From assembly GCF_016909575.1 (NCBI RefSeq), contig NZ_JAFBGA010000002.1, positions 434,001-498,000 on the forward strand: a stretch of 64,000 nt of DNA. The letters are read 5' to 3'. This stretch comes from Streptomyces sp. HB132. GTDB taxonomy: Bacteria > Actinomycetota > Actinomycetes > Streptomycetales > Streptomycetaceae. Positions 23,989-36,461 of this stretch are shown piece by piece. The position numbers and the translations under genes are program-made. Numbering within the stretch: the first letter of the stretch is position 1; each line of letters begins with the position of its first letter. The notes under the pieces are model-generated. The model searched no databases and had not been told where the DNA came from. It was given only the letters and a program-made list of their open reading frames with translations.

Positions 23989-25326
23989 CTACCAGGCCTG
24001 CGGCGGGCCACCGGGGGGCGGCTGTCCGCCCGCGCCCGACGACACGGTGACGGGGGCGGCCCGACGCCTGGCCAGCAGGGTCCACGCCCCCAGCCCCAGA
24101 ACCAGGACGGACCCCGCACCGATGCCCGCCGCGGCCACCGTCCTCATCGTGTCGCTCGCACCGGCATCAGGAGCGCTCAGTCCGCTCCTGGCCATGTCCC
24201 TGTCGTCGTCCGTGACTCCGAAGACCCCGGCGTCCCCCCGGTAGGGCGAGGCCTTGCTGTCGTTGGTGACCTTGATCTTGAGGGTCAGCCCGAGTGCCTT
24301 GTCGCCGTAATGCTCGGCGACCTCCGGCGAAAGCGTCACCGACAGGTAGTACCAGCCCGCGAAGCGCATGGCGCTGATGTCCGCCGCCGAGTCGTAGCGG
24401 TTCTCGTACGCCACCGGGGGCAGTGGGTCCAGGGCCACCGAGCTGGGTGCCCCGGAGTACGACAGCGTCGCGTCGTCCACATGACCGTGTGCCGGGTTGT
24501 CCAGTGCCAGCGCCAGGGCGTTGCCGAGGTACTCCGTCGACTTGCCGCTGTTGCTCAGCGCGGCCGTGGCGAAGATCTGCTGGCCCCAGTCCACGGGCAC
24601 CCGGTAGAAGCGGGTCTGTCCCGGCGCGATGGCGTCCACCCACTCACCGGACTCCAGGCCGGTGGCGTCGTGGAAACCGCTGCCACCGGACCGCTCCTGC
24701 TTCCCGGTGGGCGGCGCGGGGGAGGCGGAGGGCCAGTTCTCCGGTGCCTCGGTCGGCAGCGTCTCCTTGTCCTCGAGCACCGGCTCGGTCTCGTAGCGCA
24801 GCTCCAGGTCCCAGGCGTCGGGGGACGAAGTCGCCTTGCTCTCACGCTCGATCAGGACGTTGTAGGTGTCGCCCGCCGAACACGTGGTGCTGCCCTTCTC
24901 CACGATCCGCTGGGCGTACGCGGCGATCGGGCGCGGGAACTCGGCCGACCCGAAGTCCGCGTCCCCAAAGCCGCACCGGGTGTCGTCGAGATCCCTGATG
25001 CTGATCGTGATGCCGTCCCCGTAGGCGACCTTTCCACCCTTCTTCGGCACGGCAACGGCCGAGACGTACGCATCGGTCGTGTCGTCGAGCTCCAGACGGT
25101 AATAGAGCTTCTGTCCGTTCCTGATGGAACTCCTGTAGACCGAACCTGCCTTCAGCTCCTCGGCGTCGGCGTTCGTCTCCGCGCCCTGGACCGATGTCGC
25201 GGCAGGGTCGAAGGTGTACGCCGCGGAGCCGTCGGCCGCGTGCGCCTGGCCCGGCAGCGTCGCCACCGCGCACCCCGCCGCGATCGCCGCCAGCGCCACG
25301 CGGACCCTGTTGCGCTGCCTGTTCAC
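23989..25326 (-). CDS. Secreted membrane-anchored protein, paralogue of the VWA protein
   Basis: 445 residues from GTG 25326 (GAGGGGAAGCGC upstream; overlaps the preceding stop by GTGA). Signal peptide 1-30 (cut after GQAHA), a long extracytoplasmic region, one C-terminal helix (about 400-425) and a short Pro/Gly cytoplasmic tail. It aligns by eye with the C-terminal two thirds of the upstream VWA protein, for example GQKLYYRLELD against GEKRYYAVDLD and IERESKA against VERQSKA, and GFHDATGLESG against GFNDATELAGG. No known enzymatic motif. Function unknown; the coupled pair probably forms a complex. Confidence 0.85.
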   Translation of the reverse strand: MNRQRNRVRVALAAIAAGCAVATLPGQAHAADGSAAYTFDPAATSVQGAETNADAEELKAGSVYRSSIRNGQKLYYRLELDDTTDAYVSAVAVPKKGGKVAYGDGITISIRDLDDTRCGFGDADFGSAEFPRPIAAYAQRIVEKGSTTCSAGDTYNVLIERESKATSSPDAWDLELRYETEPVLEDKETLPTEAPENWPSASPAPPTGKQERSGGSGFHDATGLESGEWVDAIAPGQTRFYRVPVDWGQQIFATAALSNSGKSTEYLGNALALALDNPAHGHVDDATLSYSGAPSSVALDPLPPVAYENRYDSAADISAMRFAGWYYLSVTLSPEVAEHYGDKALGLTLKIKVTNDSKASPYRGDAGVFGVTDDDRDMARSGLSAPDAGASDTMRTVAAAGIGAGSVLVLGLGAWTLLARRRAAPVTVSSGAGGQPPPGGPPQAW

Positions 25327-27272
25327 GCGCTTCCCCTCGTCGTCTGCGTACCCGTCCTGCGCCGACTGCGTACGAGCAGGACGCCGACGGTCGGAACGGC
25401 AACGGCGCCCACTCCTGCGGCGGCCGCGATGCCGGTCCATCCTGCCCCGCCCGGACCACCGCTGTCTGCGGCCCCCTCCGTATCGCCGTCCTCGCCCACC
25501 TCGGTACCGCCGGGCTTCTCCGCCAGTACGGAGGCCCCGTGCTCGGGGCCCGCCAGTTCCTCACCCAGGACCGCCACCCTCAGCACCACGCCGATGCGCG
25601 GGTTCTCGGCGATCTCGGCCGCCTTGGCCCCCAGGGTCACCGCGATGTAGAAGTCGCCGCCCGCATGCACGGGCCGGACAGCGGGACGGGACTCGTAGCG
25701 GTTGGTCCACGCGACCGGGACGGAGCCCATCCGCAGCGCCGCGGGCCGCCCGCCGTACATCGTGGTCGAGCGGAACTCGCTCCCGCTGCCGACCGGGCAG
25801 CGCGCCGGAGTGAACAACTGCGTCCCGCCGTACGAGTAGGCGGCGAAGCCGTCCACCGTGGGCTCGTTGGCGAACTCGACGTCGTACCGCACCTGCTGGC
25901 CCCACCCGGCCGGCACCTTGTACCAGAGGGTCTGCGACGGCAGGATCCTGTCCCGCCACACGCCCCCGGCGAGTTCCGTGGCGTCGTTGAAGCCGGTGCC
26001 GCCCCTCACATCACGTGGATCCCCGGTCGGCAGCGCTGCGTCCTTTCCGCCCTTCCCGTACTCGGGCCGGGACTGCGCGGGGGTGACTCCGTCGGACAGC
26101 GGCGTCTCCACGCCGTACAGCAGCTCCAGGGGCCAGCGGGCGCTGTCGGAGCCCGCCTTGCTCTGCCGCTCGACCACCAGCCGGTAGCGGCCCGCCTCGT
26201 CGCAGCTGCGGTTCCCGTCCTCCGAACGGATACGGGACACGGCCGAGGTCAGCGGAGTCGCACCCTCCTGCTGGAGGAAACGCGCGGTGGCCGACTCGCA
26301 GGTGGTCCCGCCGTCGCCGTACGCCAGACCGGTACTCAGGGCGTCGAGGCTGTCCACTGCCGCACCGGGCTGCGGGACCGCCGTGGCCGCGAAGTCCGCC
26401 GTGGAGGCCGCGTCGAGATCCACGGCGTAGTACCGCTTCTCGCCGGGCCCGATGGTGTCCAGGTACTGCCCGGGAGCCATGGTGGGAGCCTTGGCCGCAG
26501 TGGCAGCTCCCTCGATCCTTTCGCCCTGCAACCGGTATCCGTCGACGGAGAGTTGCGCGGACCTCTGCAGCTGGCGGGCGAGCGCGTCCGCGTCCGGTGC
26601 GTCGTAGTAACGCCCGTTGCCCGCCGCCGCGACGCACTCGAGCTGCTTCCGGGCCGCACCCTCGACCTGGAAGCCCACGGTGTCGATCCGCAGCCCGGCA
26701 CCCTGCCCGCCGAGCCGCTCCGCGACCTCACAGGGGCTCGGCGTACCGCAGTTGTCCTCACCGTCGGAGATCAGAAGGATCGTCCGCGTCCCGACGGCGC
26801 CGTCCGAGGGCGCGGGAAGGTCCTCGGCGGCCTTCCGCAGGGACAGTCCGATCGGGGTGTCGCCCCGCGGCTGCACGCCCGCGACCGCCTTCTTCACGGC
26901 AGCCCGGTCCAGCAAGCCCACCGGACGCACGAGACGGGTGTCCGTGCAGCCCCGCGCCCGGTCGGCCCCGTACACCCGCAGACCCGTCGGATGCCCTTCG
27001 GGCAGCGCGTCGACCACGGTCCCCACGGCCGTACGTGCGGTCTCCATCCGGGTTCTGCCCGTGCCGTCGTCGTCGCTCATGGAACCCGAGGAGTCGAGCA
27101 CCATGACGAGGCTGCCTCCGCCCGGGGCGTCCGTACCGGCGCCGGACGCCGCCGGTACGGACGCCGCCGCGGGCAACACCCCCGCCAGCAGCGCCACCAG
27201 CGCTCCACCGGCAACGATCCCAGCCCTCGCCCTACTGCTGCTGCGTGTCCCCGCCCTCGACCCTGCGCTCAC
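25323..27272 (-). CDS. Secreted VWA-domain protein, membrane-anchored
   Basis: 649 residues: signal peptide (about 1-38), a von Willebrand factor A domain (about 52-235) with an intact MIDAS (D60-S-S-G-S, a GDTPIG threonine loop, ISDGEDNCG), then a region homologous to the whole of the next protein, and a C-terminal helix (about 612-632) followed by a basic tail. VWA domains with MIDAS bind protein partners through a metal ion. Translationally coupled to its paralogue. It is convergent with a Ser/Thr kinase gene. Confidence 0.88.
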   Translation of the reverse strand: MSAGSRAGTRSSSRARAGIVAGGALVALLAGVLPAAASVPAASGAGTDAPGGGSLVMVLDSSGSMSDDDGTGRTRMETARTAVGTVVDALPEGHPTGLRVYGADRARGCTDTRLVRPVGLLDRAAVKKAVAGVQPRGDTPIGLSLRKAAEDLPAPSDGAVGTRTILLISDGEDNCGTPSPCEVAERLGGQGAGLRIDTVGFQVEGAARKQLECVAAAGNGRYYDAPDADALARQLQRSAQLSVDGYRLQGERIEGAATAAKAPTMAPGQYLDTIGPGEKRYYAVDLDAASTADFAATAVPQPGAAVDSLDALSTGLAYGDGGTTCESATARFLQQEGATPLTSAVSRIRSEDGNRSCDEAGRYRLVVERQSKAGSDSARWPLELLYGVETPLSDGVTPAQSRPEYGKGGKDAALPTGDPRDVRGGTGFNDATELAGGVWRDRILPSQTLWYKVPAGWGQQVRYDVEFANEPTVDGFAAYSYGGTQLFTPARCPVGSGSEFRSTTMYGGRPAALRMGSVPVAWTNRYESRPAVRPVHAGGDFYIAVTLGAKAAEIAENPRIGVVLRVAVLGEELAGPEHGASVLAEKPGGTEVGEDGDTEGAADSGGPGGAGWTGIAAAAGVGAVAVPTVGVLLVRSRRRTGTQTTRGSA

Positions 27273-27392
27273 GAATCCCCCTCGGCCACCCGCAGATCAC
27301 GAATACTTTGCTCTTGCAAGCTAGTGATTTGCTTGAGTGAACTCAAGAGGGCGTCCGTCACGGTCCGGCAACAGCGGACCCCGGACAGCAGA

Positions 27393-27421
27393 AAGCCCCG
27401 ACCGCTCGGCGGCCGGGGCTT
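27393..27421 (-). terminator. Terminator of the DLW-39 gene
   Basis: A 13-bp stem with one mismatch (AAGCCCCGACCGC with GCGGCCGGGGCTT) and 3-base loop, 19 bases beyond the stop of the small minus-strand gene. Confidence 0.65.
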
Positions 27422-27439
27422 CTAGCAGACTGTTCCGTC

Positions 27440-27574
27440 TCACACACCTGAACCTGCGGGCACGGAGTCGGTCGCCTCCGTCCACAGATCCTGCTCGGCG
27501 CGATCCGCCTGGATCTGGCGGTACACGAGGAGCCCGCCGATGGCGGCCAGTGCGACCAGGAGAAGCTTCTTCAC
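27440..27574 (-). CDS. DLW-39 family small membrane protein
   Basis: 44 residues from GTG 27574: a single membrane helix (KKLLLVALAAIGGLLVYRQ), then AEQDLWTEATD containing the Asp-Leu-Trp that names the family. A short, conserved actinobacterial protein near gyrA; function unknown. A longer in-frame reading upstream is not supported. Confidence 0.8.
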   Translation of the reverse strand: MKKLLLVALAAIGGLLVYRQIQADRAEQDLWTEATDSVPAGSGV

Positions 27575-27855
27575 CGCGCGACCTCGTCTTTCCTTGACGT
27601 AAGGGGACTTCTGGCGCCCGACTATACACACCGGCCGATACCGATCGGTGACCTGCCCGGAACCCTGCCGCCACCCGTTCCGCACCCCGCCGGGACCTCG
27701 CACAACCCCCGGAGCAGCTCCTGCGAGCCGGTTGAACCATAAGAGTGGTGTTCATCAGAAGATCGGCGCACCGGGGGCGTCGGTCCCGGTTTCCACGGGC
27801 CGGATCCACATCATCGGAAAGGTAAGCAAACCGGACCACCTGAAAGCGAGGGGCC

Positions 27856-28215
27856 ATGAGCACCTTCAGGGTCAAGAGCATCTGGACCGCCTTCGTCACC
27901 GCCTTCTTCGCGCTTCTCGCGTCGCTGGGCCTCGCCACCGCCCAGGCCGCGGCCGCGGAGCCGACCGTCACGAGCCACGAGCACACGGGCGCCAATCCGG
28001 CAACCGCGCCCTCCCCGTCCGTCCGATGGACCCTTCCGCGTGACAGGGCACTGCCACCCACGATGAAGCAGCGCATCCGCGCCGAGGCGCACGGCTCCTC
28101 ACCGGCCACCCGCCAACTGTCCGCGGACACCACCGACGCCGCTCAGGCCTCGAGCAGTTCCCGCACCGCCCACAGCGCCACACCTGCCGGGGACTCGGCC
28201 CCGCTGCCACCCTGA
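27856..28215 (+). CDS. Small secreted protein, DUF6344-like
   Basis: 119 residues: signal peptide (about 1-36, VTAFFALLASLGLATAQAAA), then a Thr/Pro/Ser-rich stretch and the conserved word LPPTMKQRIRAEAHG (about 66-80), which I recall from the DUF6344 family. No catalytic motif. The start ATG 27856 follows AAGCGAGGGGCC. Function unknown. Confidence 0.75.
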   Translation: MSTFRVKSIWTAFVTAFFALLASLGLATAQAAAAEPTVTSHEHTGANPATAPSPSVRWTLPRDRALPPTMKQRIRAEAHGSSPATRQLSADTTDAAQASSSSRTAHSATPAGDSAPLPP

Positions 28216-28231
28216 GGACGTCGCGAACACC

Positions 28232-28268
28232 ACCCAGGCCCCTGGTCCGGTTCACACCGGCGGGGGCC
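28232..28268 (+). terminator. Imperfect hairpin after DUF6344-like gene
   Basis: GGCCCCTGGTCCGGT pairs imperfectly with ACCGGCGGGGGCC and is followed by TTTTCC. It lies 17 bases past the stop, a good place for a terminator. Confidence 0.55.
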
Positions 28269-28691
28269 TTTTCCATGCGCTCCATGCCCAGGCGGCCTCG
28301 CCGCTCCGTTCCGGTGGGGCCCTCGTACCGGCGGGCCGACATGCGTCGGACCCGTGGGGTCGGCACAGGGCCCGGCCCCACGCCCGTCCGCGCTCGCTCG
28401 CCTCGATCCGGCGGCATCTCCCGGCTCAAGCCGGAAGCCCCCGCCGAATGGTCCACGGAGCCGATACCGAAGTCGGCTTGACCCGAAGCCGGTCTCCTCG
28501 TGGGTGGCCGTCACATCCTGGGGAATGAACCCACGCAGCGCTTCGGCCCGGCCGGCCCCCGTCGGGGAGAACCGCTGTACGCACCGCGTGGGCGAAGGCA
28601 AGGCGTCGCACGTGAGGACGGGCCTGTCGTCGGTCGGGCCATCGGACCGCAGCCGGACGTAGTCGCTGACGTGTGTCGTCGAGCCGTACAT
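28269..28691 (-). other. Region of uncertain coding status
   Basis: A minus-strand frame opening with ATG 28691 (MYGSTTHVSDYVRLRSDG) has GC-rich third positions, like a real gene, for about its first 75 codons, then loses this bias and runs on past 28269 without a clear end. There is no good ribosome site and I recognise no family. It could be the remnant of a gene or a small non-conserved one. Confidence 0.25.
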
Positions 28692-28694
28692 GCC

Positions 28695-28728
28695 GAAGGC
28701 CCCCCACCGTTTCCGGTGAGGGGCCTTC
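28695..28728 (-). terminator. Terminator of tRNA-Ile
   Basis: A 15-bp stem with one mismatch (28695-28709 with 28714-28728) and a 4-base loop, just after the tRNA-Ile gene on the minus strand. Confidence 0.75.
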
Positions 28729-28735
28729 GTGCTGG

Positions 28736-28809
28736 TGGGGCTAACAGGATTTGAACCTGTGGCCTCATCCTTATCAGGGATGCGCTCTAACCAACTGAGC
28801 TATAGCCCC
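28736..28809 (-). tRNA. tRNA-Ile (anticodon GAT)
   Basis: Minus-strand gene GGGGCTATAGCTCAGTTGG ... GTTCAAATC ... TAGCCCC plus discriminator A, 74 bases; the anticodon loop CTGATAA gives GAT. Unlike the other two tRNAs in the window, the genome encodes CCA directly after the discriminator (28733-28735). It lies downstream of gyrA, as usual in actinobacteria. Confidence 0.97.
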
Positions 28810-28880
28810 GCCGCGCTGCTGCGCTGACTTCTGAAGATTAGCGCACGTCGGGGCCAGTCCCAAAATCGATACCCGGCGTC

Positions 28881-29567
28881 CTACTCGTCCTCGGCGAGCG
28901 TGAGCTCCACGCCACCCACGAAGCCGGCCGACAGGTTGTAGATGAACGCGCCCAGCGTCGCCAGCGCAGTGGCCAGCACCACATCGATCACCGCGATGAC
29001 CGAGGTGAAGATGAGTACACGGGGCAGCGAGAGGAACGACTGCAGATCGAAGCCGTTGCTCTCGTTGGAACCGGTGGCCTCACTGATCGTGCCGCCCACG
29101 GTGGAGAAGACCCCCATCGCGTCCATCACCATCCACAGGACGGCGGCCGCGACCACCGTGCAGATGCCGAGGGCGATGGAGAGCAGGAAGCTGACCTTCA
29201 TCACCGACCACGGGTCGGCCTTCGCCACCCGCAGACGCGCCTTGCGGGTACGCGGAGTGGTCCGCGCCCCTGTACGGGGCAGCCGGGTCGCCTGCGCGCC
29301 GTCGGCGCCCTGTACGCCGCCCTTCATGCCTCCGCCCTGCGTACCGCCCGCAGGCGACTGGTACGCCTGGGGCGGGTGGTAGGGCCCCGCCTGGCCCGTT
29401 GCGGGCTCCCGCTCGCCGGGCAACGGCCCGGTCGCGTACCCCTCGTACTGCGGCTGAGGTCCCCGAGTGTCCGTCACAGTGCCCCCTTGGGAGTCCGTGG
29501 CAGGGCCACGGACGCCGTTCGCGCCTGCTCCGGAAGCGGCCGAACCGGCGCCCGTGGCTCCACTCAC
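28881..29567 (-). CDS. DUF3566 family membrane protein
   Basis: 228 residues. A Gly/Pro-rich cytoplasmic N-terminus (about 1-110) is followed by the DUF3566 domain with two membrane helices (about 127-148 and 185-215: KVSFLLSIALGICTVVAAAVLW and VLIFTSVIAVIDVVLATALATLG in part). It follows gyrA by 3 bases and is surely co-transcribed with it, an arrangement kept across actinobacteria. Function unknown. Confidence 0.88.
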   Translation of the reverse strand: MSGATGAGSAASGAGANGVRGPATDSQGGTVTDTRGPQPQYEGYATGPLPGEREPATGQAGPYHPPQAYQSPAGGTQGGGMKGGVQGADGAQATRLPRTGARTTPRTRKARLRVAKADPWSVMKVSFLLSIALGICTVVAAAVLWMVMDAMGVFSTVGGTISEATGSNESNGFDLQSFLSLPRVLIFTSVIAVIDVVLATALATLGAFIYNLSAGFVGGVELTLAEDE

Positions 29568-29570
29568 GCT

Positions 29571-32198
29571 CTACTCCTCATGCTCCCCGGCCGAGGGCGC
29601 CGTGCCCTCGGCTGTGCCCTCGACCACGTTCTCGGCATGGGCCTCGACCGTGGCGCCTTCGGCCTCATCTGTCCCGTCGACCTCTTCGGCCTCGCGACCG
29701 GCCTCGGCGTTGCGCGCGATACCGACGACGGCATCGCGCTTGCCCAGATTGATCAGTTGGACGCCCATGGTGTCACGGCCCGTCTCCCTGACTTCATTGA
29801 CTCGCGTACGGATCACGCCGCCGCCGAGCGTGATGGCGAGGATCTCGTCCGCCTCCTCCACCACCAGCGCGCCGACGAGGGACCCGCGGTCCTCGACGAT
29901 CTTGGCGGCCTTGATGCCCAGACCACCACGACCCTGGACGCGGTACTCGTCGACGGCGGTCCGCTTCGCGTACCCGCCGTCGGTGGCAGTGAACACGAAC
30001 GTACCGGGCCGGACAACATTCATCGAGAGCAGTTCGTCGCCCGCCCGGAAACTCATGCCCTTCACGCCGGAGGTGGCACGGCCCATGGGGCGCAGCGCGT
30101 CGTCCGTCGCGGTGAACCTGATCGACTGGGCCTTCCTGCTGATGAGCAGCAGATCGTCCTCGGCCGACACCAGCTCCGCACCGATCAGCTCGTCGTCCGC
30201 GCCGCTCTCCGTCTCCCGGAGGTTGATCGCGATGACGCCGCCGGAGCGAGGTGAGTCGTAGTCCTTGAGCGAGGTCTTCTTCACCAGACCGCCCTTGGTC
30301 GCCAGGACCAGGTAGGGCGCGGCCTCGTAGTCACGGATCGCCAGGATCTGCGCGATCTGCTCGTCCGGCTGGAACGCCAGGAGGTTCGCGACGTGCTGGC
30401 CACGCGCGTCCCGGCCGGCGTCCGGCAGCTCGTACGCCTTGGCCCGGTAGACCCGGCCCTTGTTGGTGAAGAACAGCAGCCAGTGGTGCGTCGTCGACAC
30501 GAAGAAGTGGTCGACGATGTCGTCTTCCCTGAGCTTCGTGCCACGCACGCCCTTGCCGCCGCGCTTCTGCGAACGGTAGTCGTCCGTCTTGGTGCGCTTG
30601 ACGTAGCCGCCACGGGAGATCGTGACGACGATGTCCTCCTCGGCGATGAGGTCCTCGATGGACATGTCACCGTCGAAGGGCACCAGCTTGGAGCGCCGGT
30701 CGTCGCCGAACTTGTCGACGATCGCGGCCAGTTCCTCGCTGACGATCTCCCGCTGCTTCGCGGGGGAGGCCAGGATCTCGTTGTATTCGTTGATCTTCGC
30801 CTGGAGCTCGTCGTGCTCAGCAGTAATCTTCTGGTGCTCCAGCGCGGCCAGGCGGCGCAGCTGCATCTCCAGGATCGCGTTCGCCTGGATCTCGTCGATC
30901 TCCAGCAGGCCCATCAGGCCCTCGCGCGCGATCTCGACCGTGTTGCTGCGGCGGATGAGCGCGATGACCTCTTCGATCGCGTTCAGCGCCTTGAGCAGGC
31001 CTCGCAGGATGTGCGCCCGCTCCTCGGCCTTGCGCAGCCGGAACTTCGTGCGCCGGACGATGACCTCGATCTGGTGCGTCACCCAGTGGCGGATGAACGC
31101 GTCGATCGACAGCGTGCGCGGAACCCCGTCGACGAGCGCCAGCATGTTCGCGCCGAAGTTCGACTGCAGATCGGTGTGCTTGTAGAGGTTGTTCAGCACG
31201 ACCTTGGCGACCGCGTCACGCTTCAGCACGACGACCAGTCGCTGGCCCGTGCGCGAGGAGGTCTCGTCACGGACGTCCGCGATGCCGCCGACCTTGCCGT
31301 CCTTCACCAGGTCGGCGATCTTCTGAGCCAGGTTGTCGGGGTTCGTCTGGTACGGAAGCTCCGTGACGACCAGGCACTGCCGGCCCTGGATCTCCTCGAC
31401 CGCCACCACCGCGCGCATCGTGATGGAGCCGCGTCCGGTGCGGTACGCCTCCTCGATGCCCTTGCGGCCGACGACGAGCGCGCCCGTCGGGAAGTCCGGG
31501 CCCTTGATCCGCTCCAGCAGCGCGTCCAGGAGCTCCTCGGGCGAGGCCTGCGGGTTCTCCAGGTACCACTGCGCACCGGCTGCGACCTCGCGCAGGTTGT
31601 GCGGCGGAATGTTGGTGGCCATGCCCACCGCGATGCCCGCCGAGCCGTTGATCAGCAGGTTCGGGAACCGGGCCGGCAGGACGACCGGCTCCTGGTTGCG
31701 GCCGTCGTAGTTGTCCTTGAAGTCGACGGTCTCCTCGTCGATGTCCCGGACCATCTCCATGGACAGCGGCATCATCTTGCACTCGGTGTACCGCATGGCG
31801 GCGGCCGGGTCGTTGCCCGGGGAACCGAAGTTGCCGTTGGAGTCCACGAGCGGCATGCGCATCGACCAGTGCTGCGCCAGTCGCACGAGCGCGTCGTAGA
31901 TCGAGGAGTCGCCGTGCGGGTGGTACGTGCCCATGACGTCACCGACGACGCGGGCGCACTTGTAGAAGCCCTTCTCGGGCCGGTAGCCACCGTCGTACAT
32001 CGCGTACAGCACCCGGCGGTGGACGGGCTTCAGACCGTCCCGCACGTCGGGCAGTGCTCGCGACACGATGACGGACATCGCGTAGTCGAGGTAGGAGCGC
32101 TGCATCTCCGTCTCGAGCCCCACGGGCTCGACACGCATGCCCACGCCCGGGACGGCGGGCTCCTCTTGGGGCATCACAGGGGTGTTCTCGTCGGCCAT
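29571..32198 (-). CDS. gyrA: DNA gyrase subunit A
   Basis: 875 residues. The breakage-reunion domain carries catalytic Tyr137 (AMRYTE). The quinolone-determining region reads [10 protein letters not shown], with Ser98 and Asp102 at the E. coli 83 and 87 positions, i.e. the common sensitive residues. The C-terminal beta-pinwheel has the GyrA box QKRGGKG, followed by an acidic tail. With GyrB it makes the tetramer that introduces negative supercoils. 46 bases downstream of gyrB on the same strand. Confidence 0.98.
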   Translation of the reverse strand: MADENTPVMPQEEPAVPGVGMRVEPVGLETEMQRSYLDYAMSVIVSRALPDVRDGLKPVHRRVLYAMYDGGYRPEKGFYKCARVVGDVMGTYHPHGDSSIYDALVRLAQHWSMRMPLVDSNGNFGSPGNDPAAAMRYTECKMMPLSMEMVRDIDEETVDFKDNYDGRNQEPVVLPARFPNLLINGSAGIAVGMATNIPPHNLREVAAGAQWYLENPQASPEELLDALLERIKGPDFPTGALVVGRKGIEEAYRTGRGSITMRAVVAVEEIQGRQCLVVTELPYQTNPDNLAQKIADLVKDGKVGGIADVRDETSSRTGQRLVVVLKRDAVAKVVLNNLYKHTDLQSNFGANMLALVDGVPRTLSIDAFIRHWVTHQIEVIVRRTKFRLRKAEERAHILRGLLKALNAIEEVIALIRRSNTVEIAREGLMGLLEIDEIQANAILEMQLRRLAALEHQKITAEHDELQAKINEYNEILASPAKQREIVSEELAAIVDKFGDDRRSKLVPFDGDMSIEDLIAEEDIVVTISRGGYVKRTKTDDYRSQKRGGKGVRGTKLREDDIVDHFFVSTTHHWLLFFTNKGRVYRAKAYELPDAGRDARGQHVANLLAFQPDEQIAQILAIRDYEAAPYLVLATKGGLVKKTSLKDYDSPRSGGVIAINLRETESGADDELIGAELVSAEDDLLLISRKAQSIRFTATDDALRPMGRATSGVKGMSFRAGDELLSMNVVRPGTFVFTATDGGYAKRTAVDEYRVQGRGGLGIKAAKIVEDRGSLVGALVVEEADEILAITLGGGVIRTRVNEVRETGRDTMGVQLINLGKRDAVVGIARNAEAGREAEEVDGTDEAEGATVEAHAENVVEGTAEGTAPSAGEHEE

Positions 32199-32244
32199 TG
32201 CTGGTCAAAGTCCTTTCGCGCTGCGGCTTGCTTGTACGGCCGAC

Positions 32245-34715
<2,471 letters not shown>

Positions 34716-35276
34716 TCAGCCGTAGGTGTCGCCGGGACCCTTGCTCCCCGGAGCACGAAGTGGGCCGAATCTGCGCTGCGGACCCCCCGGGCCCAGCACT
34801 CTGATCATCCGCACGGTGCCCTGGCCCAGGTCCGTGTTCAGCCGGGCCACCAGTTGCGGCGCCAGCAGCCGGAGCTGCGTCGCCCACGCCGTCGAATCAC
34901 ACTGCACGGTCAGAACCCGCTCGGCCGGATCCTCGTCGTAGCGCACCGGCACACAGTGATTGGCCAGATCGCCCCCGACGATCTGCGGCCAGCGGCCCAT
35001 GACGCCGCCGACCGCCGCCGGAGTCTCCCAGCCCCGCTCCATGATGAGCCGGTTGATCGCCGATCCCAGTGCCAGCGGATCACGGCCGTCGGACCGGGCG
35101 CCGGACCGCAGACCGCCGCCCCGCCTCGCCTGGCTCTTCTGCTGCGCCGCCGCGCCCCGGGCACGGGCCTGCTCCTTCGCCGCGCGGAGGGCCACGCGCG
35201 CCAGATCGACGCCCGACACCTCGGGCTGCTTCGCCGGGCCCCGCGGGGGTTCGCTCTGCTCGTCCGGACCGCTCAC
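34716..35276 (-). CDS. DUF721 (DciA-like) protein
   Basis: 186 residues with a charged, Arg/Lys/Ala-rich N-terminus and the DUF721 domain (about 95-165: [37 protein letters not shown]). DciA, a member of this family, loads the replicative helicase in bacteria lacking DnaC/DnaI; a helicase-loader role is inferred from family and place. Overlaps recF by 4 bases and belongs to the dnaN-recF-gyrB group. Confidence 0.88.
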   Translation of the reverse strand: MSGPDEQSEPPRGPAKQPEVSGVDLARVALRAAKEQARARGAAAQQKSQARRGGGLRSGARSDGRDPLALGSAINRLIMERGWETPAAVGGVMGRWPQIVGGDLANHCVPVRYDEDPAERVLTVQCDSTAWATQLRLLAPQLVARLNTDLGQGTVRMIRVLGPGGPQRRFGPLRAPGSKGPGDTYG

Positions 35277-36403
35277 AGCCGCTCCACCGCCCCCGCGGAC
35301 ACCGCGTACCGCGCCCCGGCCAGCACTCCCGGGACGTCGTCGTCCACAGCCGCAGTCACCAGCACCTGTTCGCCGGGGGCCACGAGCTCCGCCAGCCGCT
35401 CACGACGGCGCGCGTCCAGCTCGGCGAACACGTCGTCGAGCACCAGCACCGGCTCGTTGCCCTCGGTGCGCAGCAGGTCGTACGAGGCCAGCCGCAGCGC
35501 CAGCGCGTACGACCAGGACTCGCCGTGGCTCGCGTACCCCTTCGCCGGCATTCCGCGCAGTCCCAGCACCAGGTCGTCGCGGTGCGGGCCGACCAGGGTC
35601 ACACCGCGCTCGATCTCCTGCTTGCGTGCCTCGGCCAGGGCCGCCATCACCTGCTCGTACAACTCCTCGCGCGTTCGCGCGGGCTCCACGTCGGCGCCGA
35701 CCGAGCTGCGGTACTCCAGCGTCACGGGTCCACCGCCAGGGGCGACGTCACCGTACGCCTTGTCCGCCAGCGGCTGCAGGGTCGCGATCAGGTCCAGCCG
35801 CTGGGCCAGCAGCTCCGCCCCCACTCGGCCCAGGTGCTGGTCCCAGACGTCGAGCGTGGACAGGTCCATCGACCTGCCTCCGTGCCTGCGGGCCATGGCC
35901 GCGGACTTCAGCAGGGTGTTGCGCTGCTTCAGCACCCGTTCGTAGTCGGAGCGGACTCCGGCCATCCGGGGGGAGCGGGCCGTGATCAGCTCGTCCAGAA
36001 AGCGCCGACGCTCGCCGGGGTCACCCTTCACCAGGGCAAGGTCCTCGGGAGCGAAAAGCACCGTCCGTACTATCCCCAGGACGTCACGTGGTCTGACCTG
36101 CGAGGACCTGTTGATGCGTGCTCGATTGGCACGGCCCGGATTGAGCTCGAGCTCGATCAGCTGGGAACGCTCGCCCTGGGTGACCGCGGCACGCACGACG
36201 GCGCGCTCCGCGCCCATCCGGACCAGGGGAGCATCAGAGGACACCCGGTGGCTGCCGAGCGTGGCGAGATAGCCGACCGCCTCCACCAGATTGGTCTTGC
36301 CCTGGCCGTTGGGCCCCACGAACGCGGTGACGCCCGGATCGAGAGGCACCTCGACCCGGGCGTACGAGCGGAAGTCGGCCAGCGAGAGATGCGTGACGTG
36401 CAT
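35273..36403 (-). CDS. recF: DNA replication/repair protein RecF
   Basis: 376 residues, an SMC-like ABC ATPase: Walker [14 protein letters not shown] near 30-42, signature region with [17 protein letters not shown], and Walker [13 protein letters not shown]. It loads RecA at gaps with RecO and RecR. Sits between gnd and the DUF721 gene as usual in Streptomyces. Confidence 0.97.
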   Translation of the reverse strand: MHVTHLSLADFRSYARVEVPLDPGVTAFVGPNGQGKTNLVEAVGYLATLGSHRVSSDAPLVRMGAERAVVRAAVTQGERSQLIELELNPGRANRARINRSSQVRPRDVLGIVRTVLFAPEDLALVKGDPGERRRFLDELITARSPRMAGVRSDYERVLKQRNTLLKSAAMARRHGGRSMDLSTLDVWDQHLGRVGAELLAQRLDLIATLQPLADKAYGDVAPGGGPVTLEYRSSVGADVEPARTREELYEQVMAALAEARKQEIERGVTLVGPHRDDLVLGLRGMPAKGYASHGESWSYALALRLASYDLLRTEGNEPVLVLDDVFAELDARRRERLAELVAPGEQVLVTAAVDDDVPGVLAGARYAVSAGAVERL

Positions 36404-36461
36404 GGTCGCCGACCTTTCCGACTGCTCCGCTGTGTGCTGCTGTACCGCCTGCTGGCGACGG

